Shown: positions 1 through 7,387 of the stretch, one piece after another
How positions within the stretch are numbered: position 1 is the first letter of the stretch
Layout: each line of letters opens with the position of its first letter
Source of the DNA: Tyzzerella sp. UBA1042
Lineage (GTDB): Bacteria > Bacillota > Clostridia > Lachnospirales > Anaerotignaceae
Reading direction: 5' to 3'
Length of the DNA: 17,795 nucleotides
NCBI GenBank assembly: GCA_002316675.1
Contig: DCDZ01000038.1
Span: 3,357 to 21,151 of the forward strand
The notes under the pieces: generated by a model
The model's database searches: none
What the model was told of the DNA's origin: nothing
The model's input: the letters and a program-made list of their open reading frames with translations, nothing else
Position numbers and translations under genes: made by a program

Positions 1-777
1 GGTTTCTTCCTCCGCCGCCTTCTGATAGTTCCCCTCATTAAAAGACTTCAAGTCAATTCTGTTTTTTGCCCTGGCATCCCATAAACGCAGGGTGTTTACC
101 GTGTGATTGCCATATCCCACCACAGGATAATCATAGGGAATTGCCATAACCGACTGATACCCCTCCTGCACAAAGCGGTAATTGCCCCCTTCTTTGGGTA
201 TGGCCCGCACGTGCCCGCCAAATTTGATTTCCACGGCATACTCGTTTCGCCGTATCCCCCAAGGGTCGCCATCCTCCAGCCAATTGTCCGGGGCCTCCAC
301 TTGATAGCCGTTTTCAATTTTTTGCTCAAAAATTCCATAACGATAGCGAATACCGCAGCCATAGGCAGGCAGGGACAGGGTTGAGAGGGAATCCAAAAAG
401 CAAGCCGCCAAACGCCCTAAGCCGCCGTTTCCCAGGCCGGGATCCGGTTCGGCATCCTCAACCAGATTAAAATCAATCCCCAATTCTGAAAAAACCTCTT
501 TCATCAAATTGCCCATGCCCATATTAATTAGGGTATTTCCAAAAAAACGCCCCATTAAAAACTCCATGGAAAGATAATAAACCGTCTTTACATCTTTCTC
601 ATAATAGGCATTATGCGTTTTAATCCACTGGTCGGTAATCAAATCCCGCAGAGAAAACACCGCCGCCTGATAAATTTCCTCAGCGGAAGCCATCTCCAGA
701 TTTTTCCTGTACAGCGTTTTTACATTTTCTTGAATCATCGTCTTTACTGTTTCTTTTTCCATGCTAATCAACCCCAT
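1..777 (-). CDS. glgP: Glycogen/starch phosphorylase, N-terminal 259 codons (runs off left edge)
   Basis: Glycogen phosphorylase (GT35) releases glucose-1-phosphate from alpha-1,4-glucan ends using phosphate and PLP, in the cytoplasm. The visible part carries family hallmarks: YYLSMEFLMGR near residues 67-77, GLGNGGLGRLAAC at 114-126, GCGIRYRYGIF at 140-150 and DNWLEDGDPW at 164-173. The C-terminal PLP-binding part lies outside the window; family members are about 750-850 residues, so roughly a third is seen. I chose the ATG at 777 because a GGAGG (784-788) lies 6 nt upstream; an in-frame ATG at 762 would be 21 nt away. It is read from its own promoter at 838-867, just past the end of the small membrane-protein gene. 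Family assignment is secure; substrate preference (glycogen versus maltodextrin) cannot be told. Confidence 0.95.
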   Translation of the reverse strand, partial: MGLISMEKETVKTMIQENVKTLYRKNLEMASAEEIYQAAVFSLRDLITDQWIKTHNAYYEKDVKTVYYLSMEFLMGRFFGNTLINMGMGNLMKEVFSELGIDFNLVEDAEPDPGLGNGGLGRLAACFLDSLSTLSLPAYGCGIRYRYGIFEQKIENGYQVEAPDNWLEDGDPWGIRRNEYAVEIKFGGHVRAIPKEGGNYRFVQEGYQSVMAIPYDYPVVGYGNHTVNTLRLWDARAKNRIDLKSFNEGNYQKAAEEET

Positions 778-837
778 AAGAAACCTCCTTTAAGAATCCC
801 TTTTATCCATCGTATTTTTTCGGCACATCTTTATTTT

Positions 838-867
838 ACTATAGCAGAGCATACCCAATTTTGTAAA
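838..867 (-). promoter_or_regulatory. Sigma-A-type promoter of glgP
   Basis: On the minus strand: -35 TTTACA (862-867), an 18-nt spacer and -10 TATAGT (838-843) preceded by TGC, giving an extended -10. It sits about 60 nt upstream of the glgP start and just after the preceding gene, so glgP can be transcribed independently. Confidence 0.6.
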
Positions 868-883
868 TATACTTCCCTCATTG

Positions 884-1339
884 TTACGCAAAACAAATTG
901 CAACCCCCAAAATAAATCCCAAGCCGCCGCCCAAGGCAGAAAGCAATGTTTCCCTTAAAGTAGCTCCCTCCGGAAAAAGCCCGCTGCAAGCGCAGTAGAG
1001 GGCGACGCCCCCAAGAATACTTTTTAGCAATGGCCATAGCCCGGGGAGCAGCCTTTCCAATAAAACGACAGCTGTAAAAGCTCCAATACAGCGCAGCTCT
1101 TTTTTCAGCCCGTTGTTTGGACATTGCCCTTCTGCCCAAACACCCAAGGCAATCCCCAGAACTGCGCCGATTCCCGCCAACGGCAGGCTTTCCAAAAAGA
1201 CAGCGGGCAAAAATAAAAAACACAGATAGGCTAAAATCACACCCTCCAGAAAACGAAAAGGCAACGGATAGGCTTTTTTCCGCCTACTCGCTGCCCATAG
1301 CAGCACCCAATACACAGGGATCGACAGCCATAGACCCAT
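884..1339 (-). CDS. Small hypothetical membrane protein (151 aa)
   Basis: I do not recognise a family. The protein is very hydrophobic, with about four to five likely membrane segments (residues about 3-17, 31-50, 52-67, 86-101, 128-150) separated by short basic loops. Glycine-rich helices such as GIGAVLGIALGVWAEG and LGGGLGFILGVAI loosely recall small ion transporters, but that is not evidence of function. The start is supported by GGAGG (1348-1352), 8 nt upstream. It is last in the DUF1385-prmC-prfA-chromate transporter run, 62 nt after the second transporter gene and with no terminator seen between them, so co-transcription is likely. An overlapping 130-codon frame at 831-1223 on the same strand is a shadow: it is cysteine/arginine-rich with no comparable start signal. 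Confidence 0.75.
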   Translation of the reverse strand: MGLWLSIPVYWVLLWAASRRKKAYPLPFRFLEGVILAYLCFLFLPAVFLESLPLAGIGAVLGIALGVWAEGQCPNNGLKKELRCIGAFTAVVLLERLLPGLWPLLKSILGGVALYCACSGLFPEGATLRETLLSALGGGLGFILGVAICFA

Positions 1340-1401
1340 TCGACCTTCCTCCTTATTCCATATACTCTATCATATGGATGGAAAAAGCCTTTCATTCCGC
1401 A

Positions 1402-1974
1402 TCAAAATGCAAAGATGATACCCACAACTGCCGCCGCCGTAATATAAACCACAGGGTGCTTTTTAAATTTATTTGTTAAAAATAGCATGAGCACAAACAA
1501 AATGCACTCCTTGATTCCTATCTGCTCCAGAAAATTCCCCATAGAAATATCCGAAAGTGTACTTACGTGGAATAATGCCATAAGCAGAACGCTGAAGCCT
1601 GCGCCGCCGATTAAGCCTGTTACCGCCGGCCTGAGTAAATAAAAAACATCCTCCACGTGGCTATTGCTCCGAAACTTCTCTAAAAACCGGGAAATAAGAA
1701 TAATGATGACAACGGAAGGGAATACAAGCCCCACCGTAGCCACAATACTGCCCAAAACCCCGCCAAACTGAAAGCCGGTATAGGTTGCCATATTTACGCC
1801 CAAGGGCCCCGGGGTAGATTCGGAAACGGCAATCATATCGGCAATCATTCCGCTTTGAAACCATTCGTATTTATCCGCAAGCTTATACAAAAAGGGCAGG
1901 GTGGCTAAGCCGCCGCCAATGGAAAACAGCCCGATTTTGAAAAATTCATAAAAAAGTATCAGCCAGCTGCTCAT
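1402..1974 (-). CDS. Chromate transporter, CHR family, second half-size subunit
   Basis: A 190-residue single-domain CHR family protein. Visible signatures are FSIGGGLATLPFL (17-29) and the STPGPLGVNMATYTGF stretch (53-68), followed by several hydrophobic segments. Full-length ChrA has two such domains fused; here the halves are separate genes, as in the paired short-chain CHR proteins known from Bacillus (ywrA/ywrB). The pair presumably makes a heteromeric inner-membrane anion transporter; chromate is the family name, and the physiological substrate may differ. Its ATG overlaps the stop codon of the upstream half by 4 nt (ATGA), and GGAGGG lies 6 nt before the start, so the two are translationally coupled. 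Confidence 0.9.
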   Translation of the reverse strand: MSSWLILFYEFFKIGLFSIGGGLATLPFLYKLADKYEWFQSGMIADMIAVSESTPGPLGVNMATYTGFQFGGVLGSIVATVGLVFPSVVIIILISRFLEKFRSNSHVEDVFYLLRPAVTGLIGGAGFSVLLMALFHVSTLSDISMGNFLEQIGIKECILFVLMLFLTNKFKKHPVVYITAAAVVGIIFAF

Positions 1975-2516
1975 CTTGCCCTCCCCCCCTTAATCATGGG
2001 AGAAAGCAGACCCAGAACGCCTGCCCCCAGCACAATCCAAATGGGGGATACCGCCAGAACGGCCGAAAGAAGAAACGCCGCCACTGCCACAACGCCGCAA
2101 ATTTTATTCACTACAGATTTTCTCCACATACCCCAAACAGCATTCAAAATCAGTACGCCCACAACCACACGAATGGCGCCGAAGGCGTGCTGCACAACCG
2201 GTAGCTGGGCAAAATTATTTAACACCGCCGCAATGATCATAATAATGATTAACGAAGGGAAAACACTCCCTGCCGTGGCAAAAATTGCGCCCCAAACACC
2301 CTTCCTTTTGTACCCGACAAAGGTGGCTGTATTTACAAAAATAATGCCCGGGGTACATTGGCCGATGGCAAAGTAATCAAGAATTTCGTCCTCCGTGGCC
2401 CAATCTCTTTTCTCCGCCACTTCCTTTTGCAGCAGCGGCAGCATGGCATAGCCCCCGCCAAAGGTAAATGCGCCAATTCTGCAAAAAACGCTAAAAAGCT
2501 GCCAAAGCTCCTTCAT
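1971..2516 (-). CDS. Chromate transporter, CHR family, first half-size subunit
   Basis: A 181-residue CHR-domain protein with FTFGGGYAMLPLL (17-29) and GQCTPGIIFVNTATFVGY (52-69), matching the conserved GGG..LP and TPG motifs of the family. It is the partner of the downstream half-size protein, with which it overlaps by 4 nt. It begins 16 nt after the prfA stop, with a GAGGTGG ribosome binding site in the gap, so it is in the prmC-prfA transcription unit. The two halves differ clearly in sequence, as expected for an antiparallel heterodimeric pair. Confidence 0.9.
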   Translation of the reverse strand: MKELWQLFSVFCRIGAFTFGGGYAMLPLLQKEVAEKRDWATEDEILDYFAIGQCTPGIIFVNTATFVGYKRKGVWGAIFATAGSVFPSLIIIMIIAAVLNNFAQLPVVQHAFGAIRVVVGVLILNAVWGMWRKSVVNKICGVVAVAAFLLSAVLAVSPIWIVLGAGVLGLLSPMIKGGRAR

Positions 2517-2532
2517 GCAACCACCTCTTTTT

Positions 2533-3609
2533 TTATTCCTCGATACCGCCTGCCTGCATTTTTTCCATGCGGTCGGTGGTAATCAAGGCATCCATAATTT
2601 CATCAATATCTCCGTTTAATATACTGTCAATTTTATAAAGGGTCAAGCCGATTCTATGGTCTGTCACCCGTCCCTGGGGGAAATTATAGGTACGGATGCG
2701 TTCGCTTCTGTCTCCCGTGCCCACCTGAGAACGACGGTCGGCAGAAATTGCCGCATCATGGGCTTGCCGCTCCCGTTCATAGACCCTTGCATACAAAACC
2801 TTTAATGCCTGTTCCTTATTTTTTAGCTGAGATTTTTCATTCTGACAGGAAACCACAATGCCCGTGGGCAAATGGGTCATGCGCACCGCCGAATCCGTTG
2901 TGTTGACACACTGGCCGCCGTTGCCCGAAGCACGGAACACATCCACCCGCACATCATTCATGTCAATATGCACATCCACCTCCGCCGCTTCCGGCATCAC
3001 CGCCACTGTCACCGTAGAGGTGTGAATCCGCCCGCCGCTTTCCGTGGTGGGGATACGCTGTACCCGGTGCACGCCGCTTTCATATTTCATGCGGGAATAG
3101 GCGCCCTTTCCTGTGATCATAAAGGAAACCTCTTTAAACCCTCCCAAATCATTTTCGCTTGCATTCATCAGCTCAATTTTCCATCGTCTGTCCTCGGCAT
3201 AGCGGGCATACATACGAAATAAATCCCCAGCAAACAATGCGGCCTCGTCGCCTCCTGCCCCGCCTCTGATTTCAACAATAACGTTTTTATCATCATTGGG
3301 GTCCTTGGGCAGAAGCAAAATGGTAATCTCCCGTTTCAATTCCTCCAGCCGTTCTTTGTTTTGTGCGAACTCTTCCTTCACCAGCTCACGAAACTCGTCG
3401 TCCAGCTTGTCATTTAACAGCTCCAGATTTTCCTCAACCGCCCCTTTGACTGATCGATACTCTTGATATGCCGTAACCACAGGTGTCAAGTCGCTGTATT
3501 CCTTCATCAGCTTTCGCCATTCCGATTGGTTGGCAATCACATCCGGATCGTTCACCTGATCCGCCAGGTCATTATATTTACTTTCTATCTCAGCCAATCG
3601 ATCAAACAT
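2533..3609 (-). CDS. prfA: Peptide chain release factor 1 (RF1)
   Basis: RF1 recognises UAA and UAG stop codons and triggers hydrolysis of peptidyl-tRNA in the ribosome. The codon-recognition tripeptide appears as PTT (187-189) within RVQRIPTTESGGRIHTS, and the catalytic GGQ loop is at 231-233 (ASGNGGQCVNTTDSAVR). The length of 358 aa is normal for RF1. A GTG at 3615 is in frame, but the GAGG at 3617-3620 would then be 1 nt away; the ATG at 3609 has a 7-nt spacing and gives the usual MFDRL start. It follows prmC by 2 nt. The GGQ glutamine is the target of PrmC, so substrate and modifying enzyme are adjacent. Confidence 0.97.
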   Translation of the reverse strand: MFDRLAEIESKYNDLADQVNDPDVIANQSEWRKLMKEYSDLTPVVTAYQEYRSVKGAVEENLELLNDKLDDEFRELVKEEFAQNKERLEELKREITILLLPKDPNDDKNVIVEIRGGAGGDEAALFAGDLFRMYARYAEDRRWKIELMNASENDLGGFKEVSFMITGKGAYSRMKYESGVHRVQRIPTTESGGRIHTSTVTVAVMPEAAEVDVHIDMNDVRVDVFRASGNGGQCVNTTDSAVRMTHLPTGIVVSCQNEKSQLKNKEQALKVLYARVYERERQAHDAAISADRRSQVGTGDRSERIRTYNFPQGRVTDHRIGLTLYKIDSILNGDIDEIMDALITTDRMEKMQAGGIEE

Positions 3610-3611
3610 GG

Positions 3612-4487
3612 TCACACCTCATTTATCATTTCTCCTAACCTTCCAAAAACAACTCTGTCTAAGCCCGCCAAATCCTTCCTGATGGCACATTGGGAAAAAC
3701 CGCCCTCCTGCATTATACGAAGCAAAGCCTCCCCCTGGTCATAGCCAATTTCAAAAAATAGCCAACCGCCCTTTTTCAACCACTCAGGGCTTTTCTCCAC
3801 AATATGACGATAAAACAGCAAGCCGTCGTCTCCGCCGTCCAAAGCATTCCGGGGCTCATATTCCCGTACCTCCGGCATCAGCCCGGCAAGCTCTTTTCTT
3901 GCAATATAAGGGGGATTGGAAACAATGGCATCAAAGCTTCCCTTTTCCGCTTGGGGTAAGGGGGAAAAAAAATCCCCCTGAAGCCACCGCACCTCTCCTT
4001 GGTTTTGTGCCCCGTTCCTTTTGGCAAAGGCCAAGGCCTTGGGGCTGATGTCCACCCCAGTGCACTGCATTTTTCCATACCGGGTAAGACAAATGGGAAT
4101 ACATCCGCTTCCCGTACCCAAATCCAAAACACGATGAAGGCCTGCTTTTTCAGCAATTTCCAAAACCGCTTCCACCAAAAGCTCTGTGTCTGCCCGGGGG
4201 ATTAAAACTCCCTCGCCCACAAAAAACGGCAGCCCCATAAATTCGCATTGCCCCAGAATATACTGCAAGGGGCGGTTTTCCTCTCTTTGGCGCAAATATC
4301 CATCGTACTGCTTGATTTGCTCCGCAGAAAGAGGTATTCCCTCTTGGGTAAAAAGGGCAATACGGCTAAGCTTGCATAGCTCCATGAGTAAAAGGGCCGC
4401 CTCTAAGGCATAATTTTCTTTCCCCGCCGCCCTCAAACGCCGTTTTCCTTCCGAAAGGGCAGAGCCTATGGTTTCATTCTCCCTCAT
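3612..4487 (-). CDS. prmC: Release factor glutamine N5-methyltransferase
   Basis: PrmC methylates the glutamine of the GGQ motif in release factors, using S-adenosylmethionine. The 291-residue protein has an N-terminal helical domain (about 1-90), the FFVGEGVLIPRADTE segment (88-102), the SAM-binding motif LDLGTGSGC (121-129), VDIS (145-148) and the catalytic NPPY (191-194). The length is typical. Its start codon lies 14 nt inside the end of the DUF1385 gene and prfA follows by 2 nt, so the three form a tight operon. All key motifs look intact. Confidence 0.96.
   Translation of the reverse strand: MRENETIGSALSEGKRRLRAAGKENYALEAALLLMELCKLSRIALFTQEGIPLSAEQIKQYDGYLRQREENRPLQYILGQCEFMGLPFFVGEGVLIPRADTELLVEAVLEIAEKAGLHRVLDLGTGSGCIPICLTRYGKMQCTGVDISPKALAFAKRNGAQNQGEVRWLQGDFFSPLPQAEKGSFDAIVSNPPYIARKELAGLMPEVREYEPRNALDGGDDGLLFYRHIVEKSPEWLKKGGWLFFEIGYDQGEALLRIMQEGGFSQCAIRKDLAGLDRVVFGRLGEMINEV
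3617..3620 (-). promoter_or_regulatory. Ribosome binding site deciding the prfA start
   Basis: GAGG on the minus strand, 7 nt before the ATG at 3609 but only 1 nt before the alternative GTG at 3615. It therefore favours the ATG. It lies inside the last codons of prmC, implying coupling. Confidence 0.6.
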
Positions 4488-5409
4488 CTTCCAGAACTCC
4501 CTTCATGGCCGCGATGGCAGTTTCAATCTGGGAGGCATCGGGCTCGGCGGTGGTTATTTTTTGCAGGCATAAGCCGGGGTAGCTGATGGCACCCACCAGC
4601 TTACTGTCCGATCTGCCTGCCCAGCGAATCACTTCATAAGAAATTCCTGCAATAAAGGGCACTAAAAGAATTCTTGTAACCAAGCGCAGTACCACCGTAT
4701 CCGTGCGCACAAAAAAGAATACAACCATACTGATAATCATGACAAACAGTAAAAAGCTGGTTCCGCAGCGCTTATGTAAGCGTGTGCAGGGAATCACATT
4801 CTCTACCGTCAAGTCTTTGCCGCTTTCATAGCAGTTGATGGTCTTATGTTCGGCGCCGTGGTATTGAAACACCCTTTTAATCTCCTTCATGCGGGAGATC
4901 AAAAATAAATACAGCAAAAAAATGGCAATGCGCAAAAGCCCCTCAATGACGCCTAAGCCCCAAACGGGAATGAGGGTTTTAAAAAAACTGCCCAGCCATA
5001 CGGGAAGAACAAAAAACAGCCCCATCCCCAGTATCACAGACACACCGACGCTAAAATATATTAAAACATCGTTGATTTTATCCCCCAATTTATCTTGAAG
5101 GAACTTCTCAAAGGGAGACAGCTCCTCCTCCGCCCAATCCTCCCCGGCAATTTCTGCGGAGTGCATCAATATTTTCGTTCCCGTAATCAAAGAGTCCAAA
5201 AAAGCCGCCATGCCCCGAAAAATGGGGAATTTAAAGATGCCCTTACTGGCAATGCCGCTCCAATCGTCCTTTTCAACGGTAATTTCCCCGGCGGGGTTTC
5301 GCACCGCCATGGCATAAATCTTTTTTCCCCGCATCATGACGCCCTCAATGATGGCTTGTCCGCCGATGCTTGTGGGGCGTACACGTTCTTCTATATTGTG
5401 ATTTGACAT
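4474..5409 (-). CDS. DUF1385 family membrane protein (YqhQ-like)
   Basis: A 311-residue protein with the DUF1385 signatures: GGQAIIEGVMMRG (16-28) near the N terminus, HGAEHKTINCYE (184-195) and a C-terminal PGLCLQKITTAEPD (278-291). About four hydrophobic stretches (roughly 115-140, 155-173, 217-235, 240-258) suggest a polytopic membrane protein; the conserved His/Glu cluster may bind a metal, which is inference. An in-frame ATG at 5451 exists, but it lies inside the promoter -10 region, so I use the ATG at 5409, which also starts the conserved region properly. The ribosome binding site is weak (AAAGGA, or GAG 8 nt upstream). DUF1385 next to prmC and prfA is a common Clostridia arrangement. 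Function is unknown. Confidence 0.93.
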   Translation of the reverse strand: MSNHNIEERVRPTSIGGQAIIEGVMMRGKKIYAMAVRNPAGEITVEKDDWSGIASKGIFKFPIFRGMAAFLDSLITGTKILMHSAEIAGEDWAEEELSPFEKFLQDKLGDKINDVLIYFSVGVSVILGMGLFFVLPVWLGSFFKTLIPVWGLGVIEGLLRIAIFLLYLFLISRMKEIKRVFQYHGAEHKTINCYESGKDLTVENVIPCTRLHKRCGTSFLLFVMIISMVVFFFVRTDTVVLRLVTRILLVPFIAGISYEVIRWAGRSDSKLVGAISYPGLCLQKITTAEPDASQIETAIAAMKGVLEDEGE

Positions 5410-5451
5410 CGTATCAACTCGTTTCCTTTGTAGTTTGTACTGCAGTATCAT

Positions 5452-5460
5452 ATTATACCA
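5452..5460 (-). promoter_or_regulatory. Extended -10 promoter of the DUF1385-prmC-prfA operon
   Basis: The minus strand reads TGGTATAAT: a perfect -10 (5452-5457) with the TGn extension (5458-5460). The matching -35 is poor (TTTCTG-like), as often seen with extended -10 promoters. It lies 42 nt upstream of the DUF1385 ATG and downstream of the rpmE terminator, so it marks the start of a new transcription unit. Confidence 0.6.
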
Positions 5461-5511
5461 TAAAAGCAGGGAAACAGAAAATGAATTTCATTGCTCTTGA
5501 AAAAATATAAT

Positions 5512-5540
5512 AAAAAAGTGCAGGGATATACTCTCTGCAC
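5512..5540 (-). terminator. Rho-independent terminator after rpmE
   Basis: On the minus strand, GTGCAG (5535-5540) pairs with CTGCAC (5518-5523) around an 11-nt interior; a run of T (5512-5517) follows. It lies 58 nt past the rpmE stop and separates rpmE from the DUF1385 operon. Confidence 0.75.
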
Positions 5541-5597
5541 ATTTCTCGTTCAAAATAAAATTCAGAAGAAAAGAACTCTCTTTCTGTTTTGCAGAAA

Positions 5598-5801
5598 TTA
5601 CTTTCTGCCATATTTTTTGTTGAATTTTTCCACTCTGCCGCCGGCTTCCAAAAGTAATTTCTGGCTGCCTGTGTAGAACGGATGACACTTAGAGCAAACT
5701 TCAACCTTAATTTCATCCTTTGTGGAGCCTGTTACAAACTCGTTACCGCAGTTACATCTTACTTTCACCTGATTATACTGGGGATGTATTCCTTCTCTCA
5801 T
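5598..5801 (-). CDS. rpmE: 50S ribosomal protein L31, zinc-binding (C+) form
   Basis: L31 bridges the ribosomal subunits. The 67-residue product starts MREGIHPQYN and keeps four cysteines (C16, C18, C36, C39) of the zinc-binding form, plus the CHPFYTG motif (39-45). The ATG at 5801 has GAGG 8 nt upstream; a longer in-frame start at 5834 is unsupported and would add a non-conserved extension. It follows rho by about 110 nt and ends before a terminator, so it may be co-transcribed with rho or have its own promoter. In bacteria with a C- paralogue, the C+ form is made in zinc-replete conditions; no paralogue is in this window. Confidence 0.96.
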   Translation of the reverse strand: MREGIHPQYNQVKVRCNCGNEFVTGSTKDEIKVEVCSKCHPFYTGSQKLLLEAGGRVEKFNKKYGRK

Positions 5802-5912
5802 TTCTTTCACCTCATTTTTTAGATTGTTGATCAATAATGTATATTATTTATAGACAACAACAGTAGTGTACCATAAGTTCTTTTTCTTTGCAAGAAAAAA
5901 TCTTAAAAAAAA

Positions 5913-7370
5913 TTACTTATCGAACAAGCCTAATGTCTTTTCCCATATGGGAAGCCGTTCCATAAATTCCGTGTTATTTTTGGTTTTGCGCATCAATTCG
6001 CAGACACCCTCCACCATTTCCATTTGGCTCATTGTGGAGGCCATTCTTCTTAGGGTAAAGTTGCATTCCAGCTCCTGCTCTGTCAGCAGCTTTTCTTCCC
6101 TTCTTGTGCCAGATTTTATAATATCTATGGCCGGGAAAATACGGCGCTCAGAAAGCCTCTTATCCAGCACCAGCTCCATATTGCCGGTGCCTTTAAACTC
6201 TTCAAACACAACCTCGTCCATTTTGCTGCCGGTATCCACTAAGGCTGTCGCCAAAATGGTCAGGCTGCCGCCGTTTTCAATATTTCTGGCAGCGCCGAAA
6301 AACCGCTTGGGCATATACAACGCCGCCGGGTCCAAGCCGCCGGACAGGGTTCTGCCGCTGGGAGGAATGGTCAGATTATAGGCTCTTGCAAGCCTTGTTA
6401 AGCTGTCAAGAAGAATGACCAAGTCCTTCCCCTGCTCCACCAAGCGCTTTGCCCGCTCCAAAACCATTTCCGTTACCCGCTTGTGGTGCTCCGGCTGTTC
6501 ATCAAAGGTGGAATATACAATTTCAACATTTTCTCCTTCTATGGAACGCTGAATATCCGTCACTTCCTCGGGACGCTCATCAATCAAAAGGACAATCAAG
6601 TATACCTCCTTATGATTTTTGGTAAGGGCATTGGCCATCTGCGTCAAAAGAACGGTTTTTCCCACCTTGGGGGGCGCTACAATCATACCCCGCTGTCCCT
6701 TGCCAATAGGGGCGCAAAGATCAATGATTCTGCCGGAAAGCTCTTCCCGATTTACTTCAAAACGCAGCTTTTCTTCGGGATAAATAGGCGTTAAATCTTC
6801 AAAATTGGGGCGCTTTGCCGCCTGATCGGGGTAATCCCCGTTGACGGATTTTACAAATAAAAGGGCGCCGTATTTTTCGCCCTCCCTTGCGGTACGAATA
6901 TTTCCCTTGACCGCATCTCCCGTTTTCAAATTAAATCTTCTGATTTGAGAGGGGGAAACATAAATATCCCCTGCGCCGGGCAGAAAATTCTGGGCCCGCA
7001 GAAAACCGAACCCATCAGCCATAACCTCCAGAATGCCTTCTCCCGGCACACTGTTTTCCATCACCACAGATTTTTCATCCCGATGGGCGGATTTTTCTTT
7101 CCGGCCGGGCTCCTCTTCCTTGCTTTCCGTCGGCTGATTTCCTTGCAGAGAAAAACCATAAGCAGTCACACGCTTCACGGCGGCACCGGATGAACCGGTC
7201 GCACCGGTCGCATCGGTCGCACCGGTCGCACCGGCGGTGGATGCAGACTGCTTTTCAGATATTTTTTCGATCAACTCATTTTTTTTCAGAGAGGAAATGG
7301 ACTTCAAGTCCATCCCCCTCGCCATTTCTCTCAATTCCGCCAAGGTTTTTTTCTGCAGATCGTTCTCCAT
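5913..7370 (-). CDS. rho: Transcription termination factor Rho
   Basis: Rho is the hexameric RNA-dependent ATPase that ends untranslated transcripts. Domain order: Rho_N helical domain (about 1-40); a low-complexity Gly-Ala-Thr linker (about 45-65) then a charged linker to about 105; cold-shock-type primary RNA-binding domain (about 112-160); ATPase core with Walker A APPKVGKT (232-239), LLIDERPEEVTD (261-272) holding the catalytic-type glutamate, Walker B LVILLDSLTR (317-326) and the Q/R-loop region DTGSKMDEVVFEEF (379-392). At 485 residues it is longer than the 419-residue E. coli protein because of the linker. The start has AGGAG 7 nt upstream, within the 17-nt gap after the LysM gene, so the two genes are one unit. 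Confidence 0.97.
   Translation of the reverse strand: MENDLQKKTLAELREMARGMDLKSISSLKKNELIEKISEKQSASTAGATGATDATGATGSSGAAVKRVTAYGFSLQGNQPTESKEEEPGRKEKSAHRDEKSVVMENSVPGEGILEVMADGFGFLRAQNFLPGAGDIYVSPSQIRRFNLKTGDAVKGNIRTAREGEKYGALLFVKSVNGDYPDQAAKRPNFEDLTPIYPEEKLRFEVNREELSGRIIDLCAPIGKGQRGMIVAPPKVGKTVLLTQMANALTKNHKEVYLIVLLIDERPEEVTDIQRSIEGENVEIVYSTFDEQPEHHKRVTEMVLERAKRLVEQGKDLVILLDSLTRLARAYNLTIPPSGRTLSGGLDPAALYMPKRFFGAARNIENGGSLTILATALVDTGSKMDEVVFEEFKGTGNMELVLDKRLSERRIFPAIDIIKSGTRREEKLLTEQELECNFTLRRMASTMSQMEMVEGVCELMRKTKNNTEFMERLPIWEKTLGLFDK
7194..7238 (+). repeat. 9-bp tandem repeat inside rho (Gly-Ala-Thr linker)
   Basis: Unit ACCGGTCGC at 7194-7202, 7203-7211, 7212-7220 (one change, ATCGGTCGC) and 7221-7229, then a partial unit ACCGGCGGT. 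Each 9-bp unit adds three residues, so copy-number change keeps the frame. It encodes the GAT-rich linker between the Rho_N and RNA-binding domains. Confidence 0.85.
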
Positions 7371-7387
7371 TTCTATTCTCCTACCTT

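Noticed and set aside
831..1223. 130-codon minus-strand frame overlapping the 151-aa membrane protein
   Set aside because: Same strand, other frame; it is Cys/Arg/Gly-rich without structure, whereas the 884-1339 frame has a strong ribosome binding site and clear membrane segments.
5866..5912. Terminator just after rho (TTTTTCTT/AAGAAAAA hairpin)
   Set aside because: The stem is almost all A/T with no clear T tract on the minus strand, so I did not call it; rho-rpmE read-through stays possible.
5866..6381. 171-codon open frame on the plus strand
   Set aside because: It is antisense to rho, whose motifs are unambiguous; no start signal was found.
7194..7238. Short regular repeats considered as a CRISPR remnant
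   Set aside because: The units are only 9 bp, directly adjacent without spacers, and in frame within rho. They are a coding tandem repeat.
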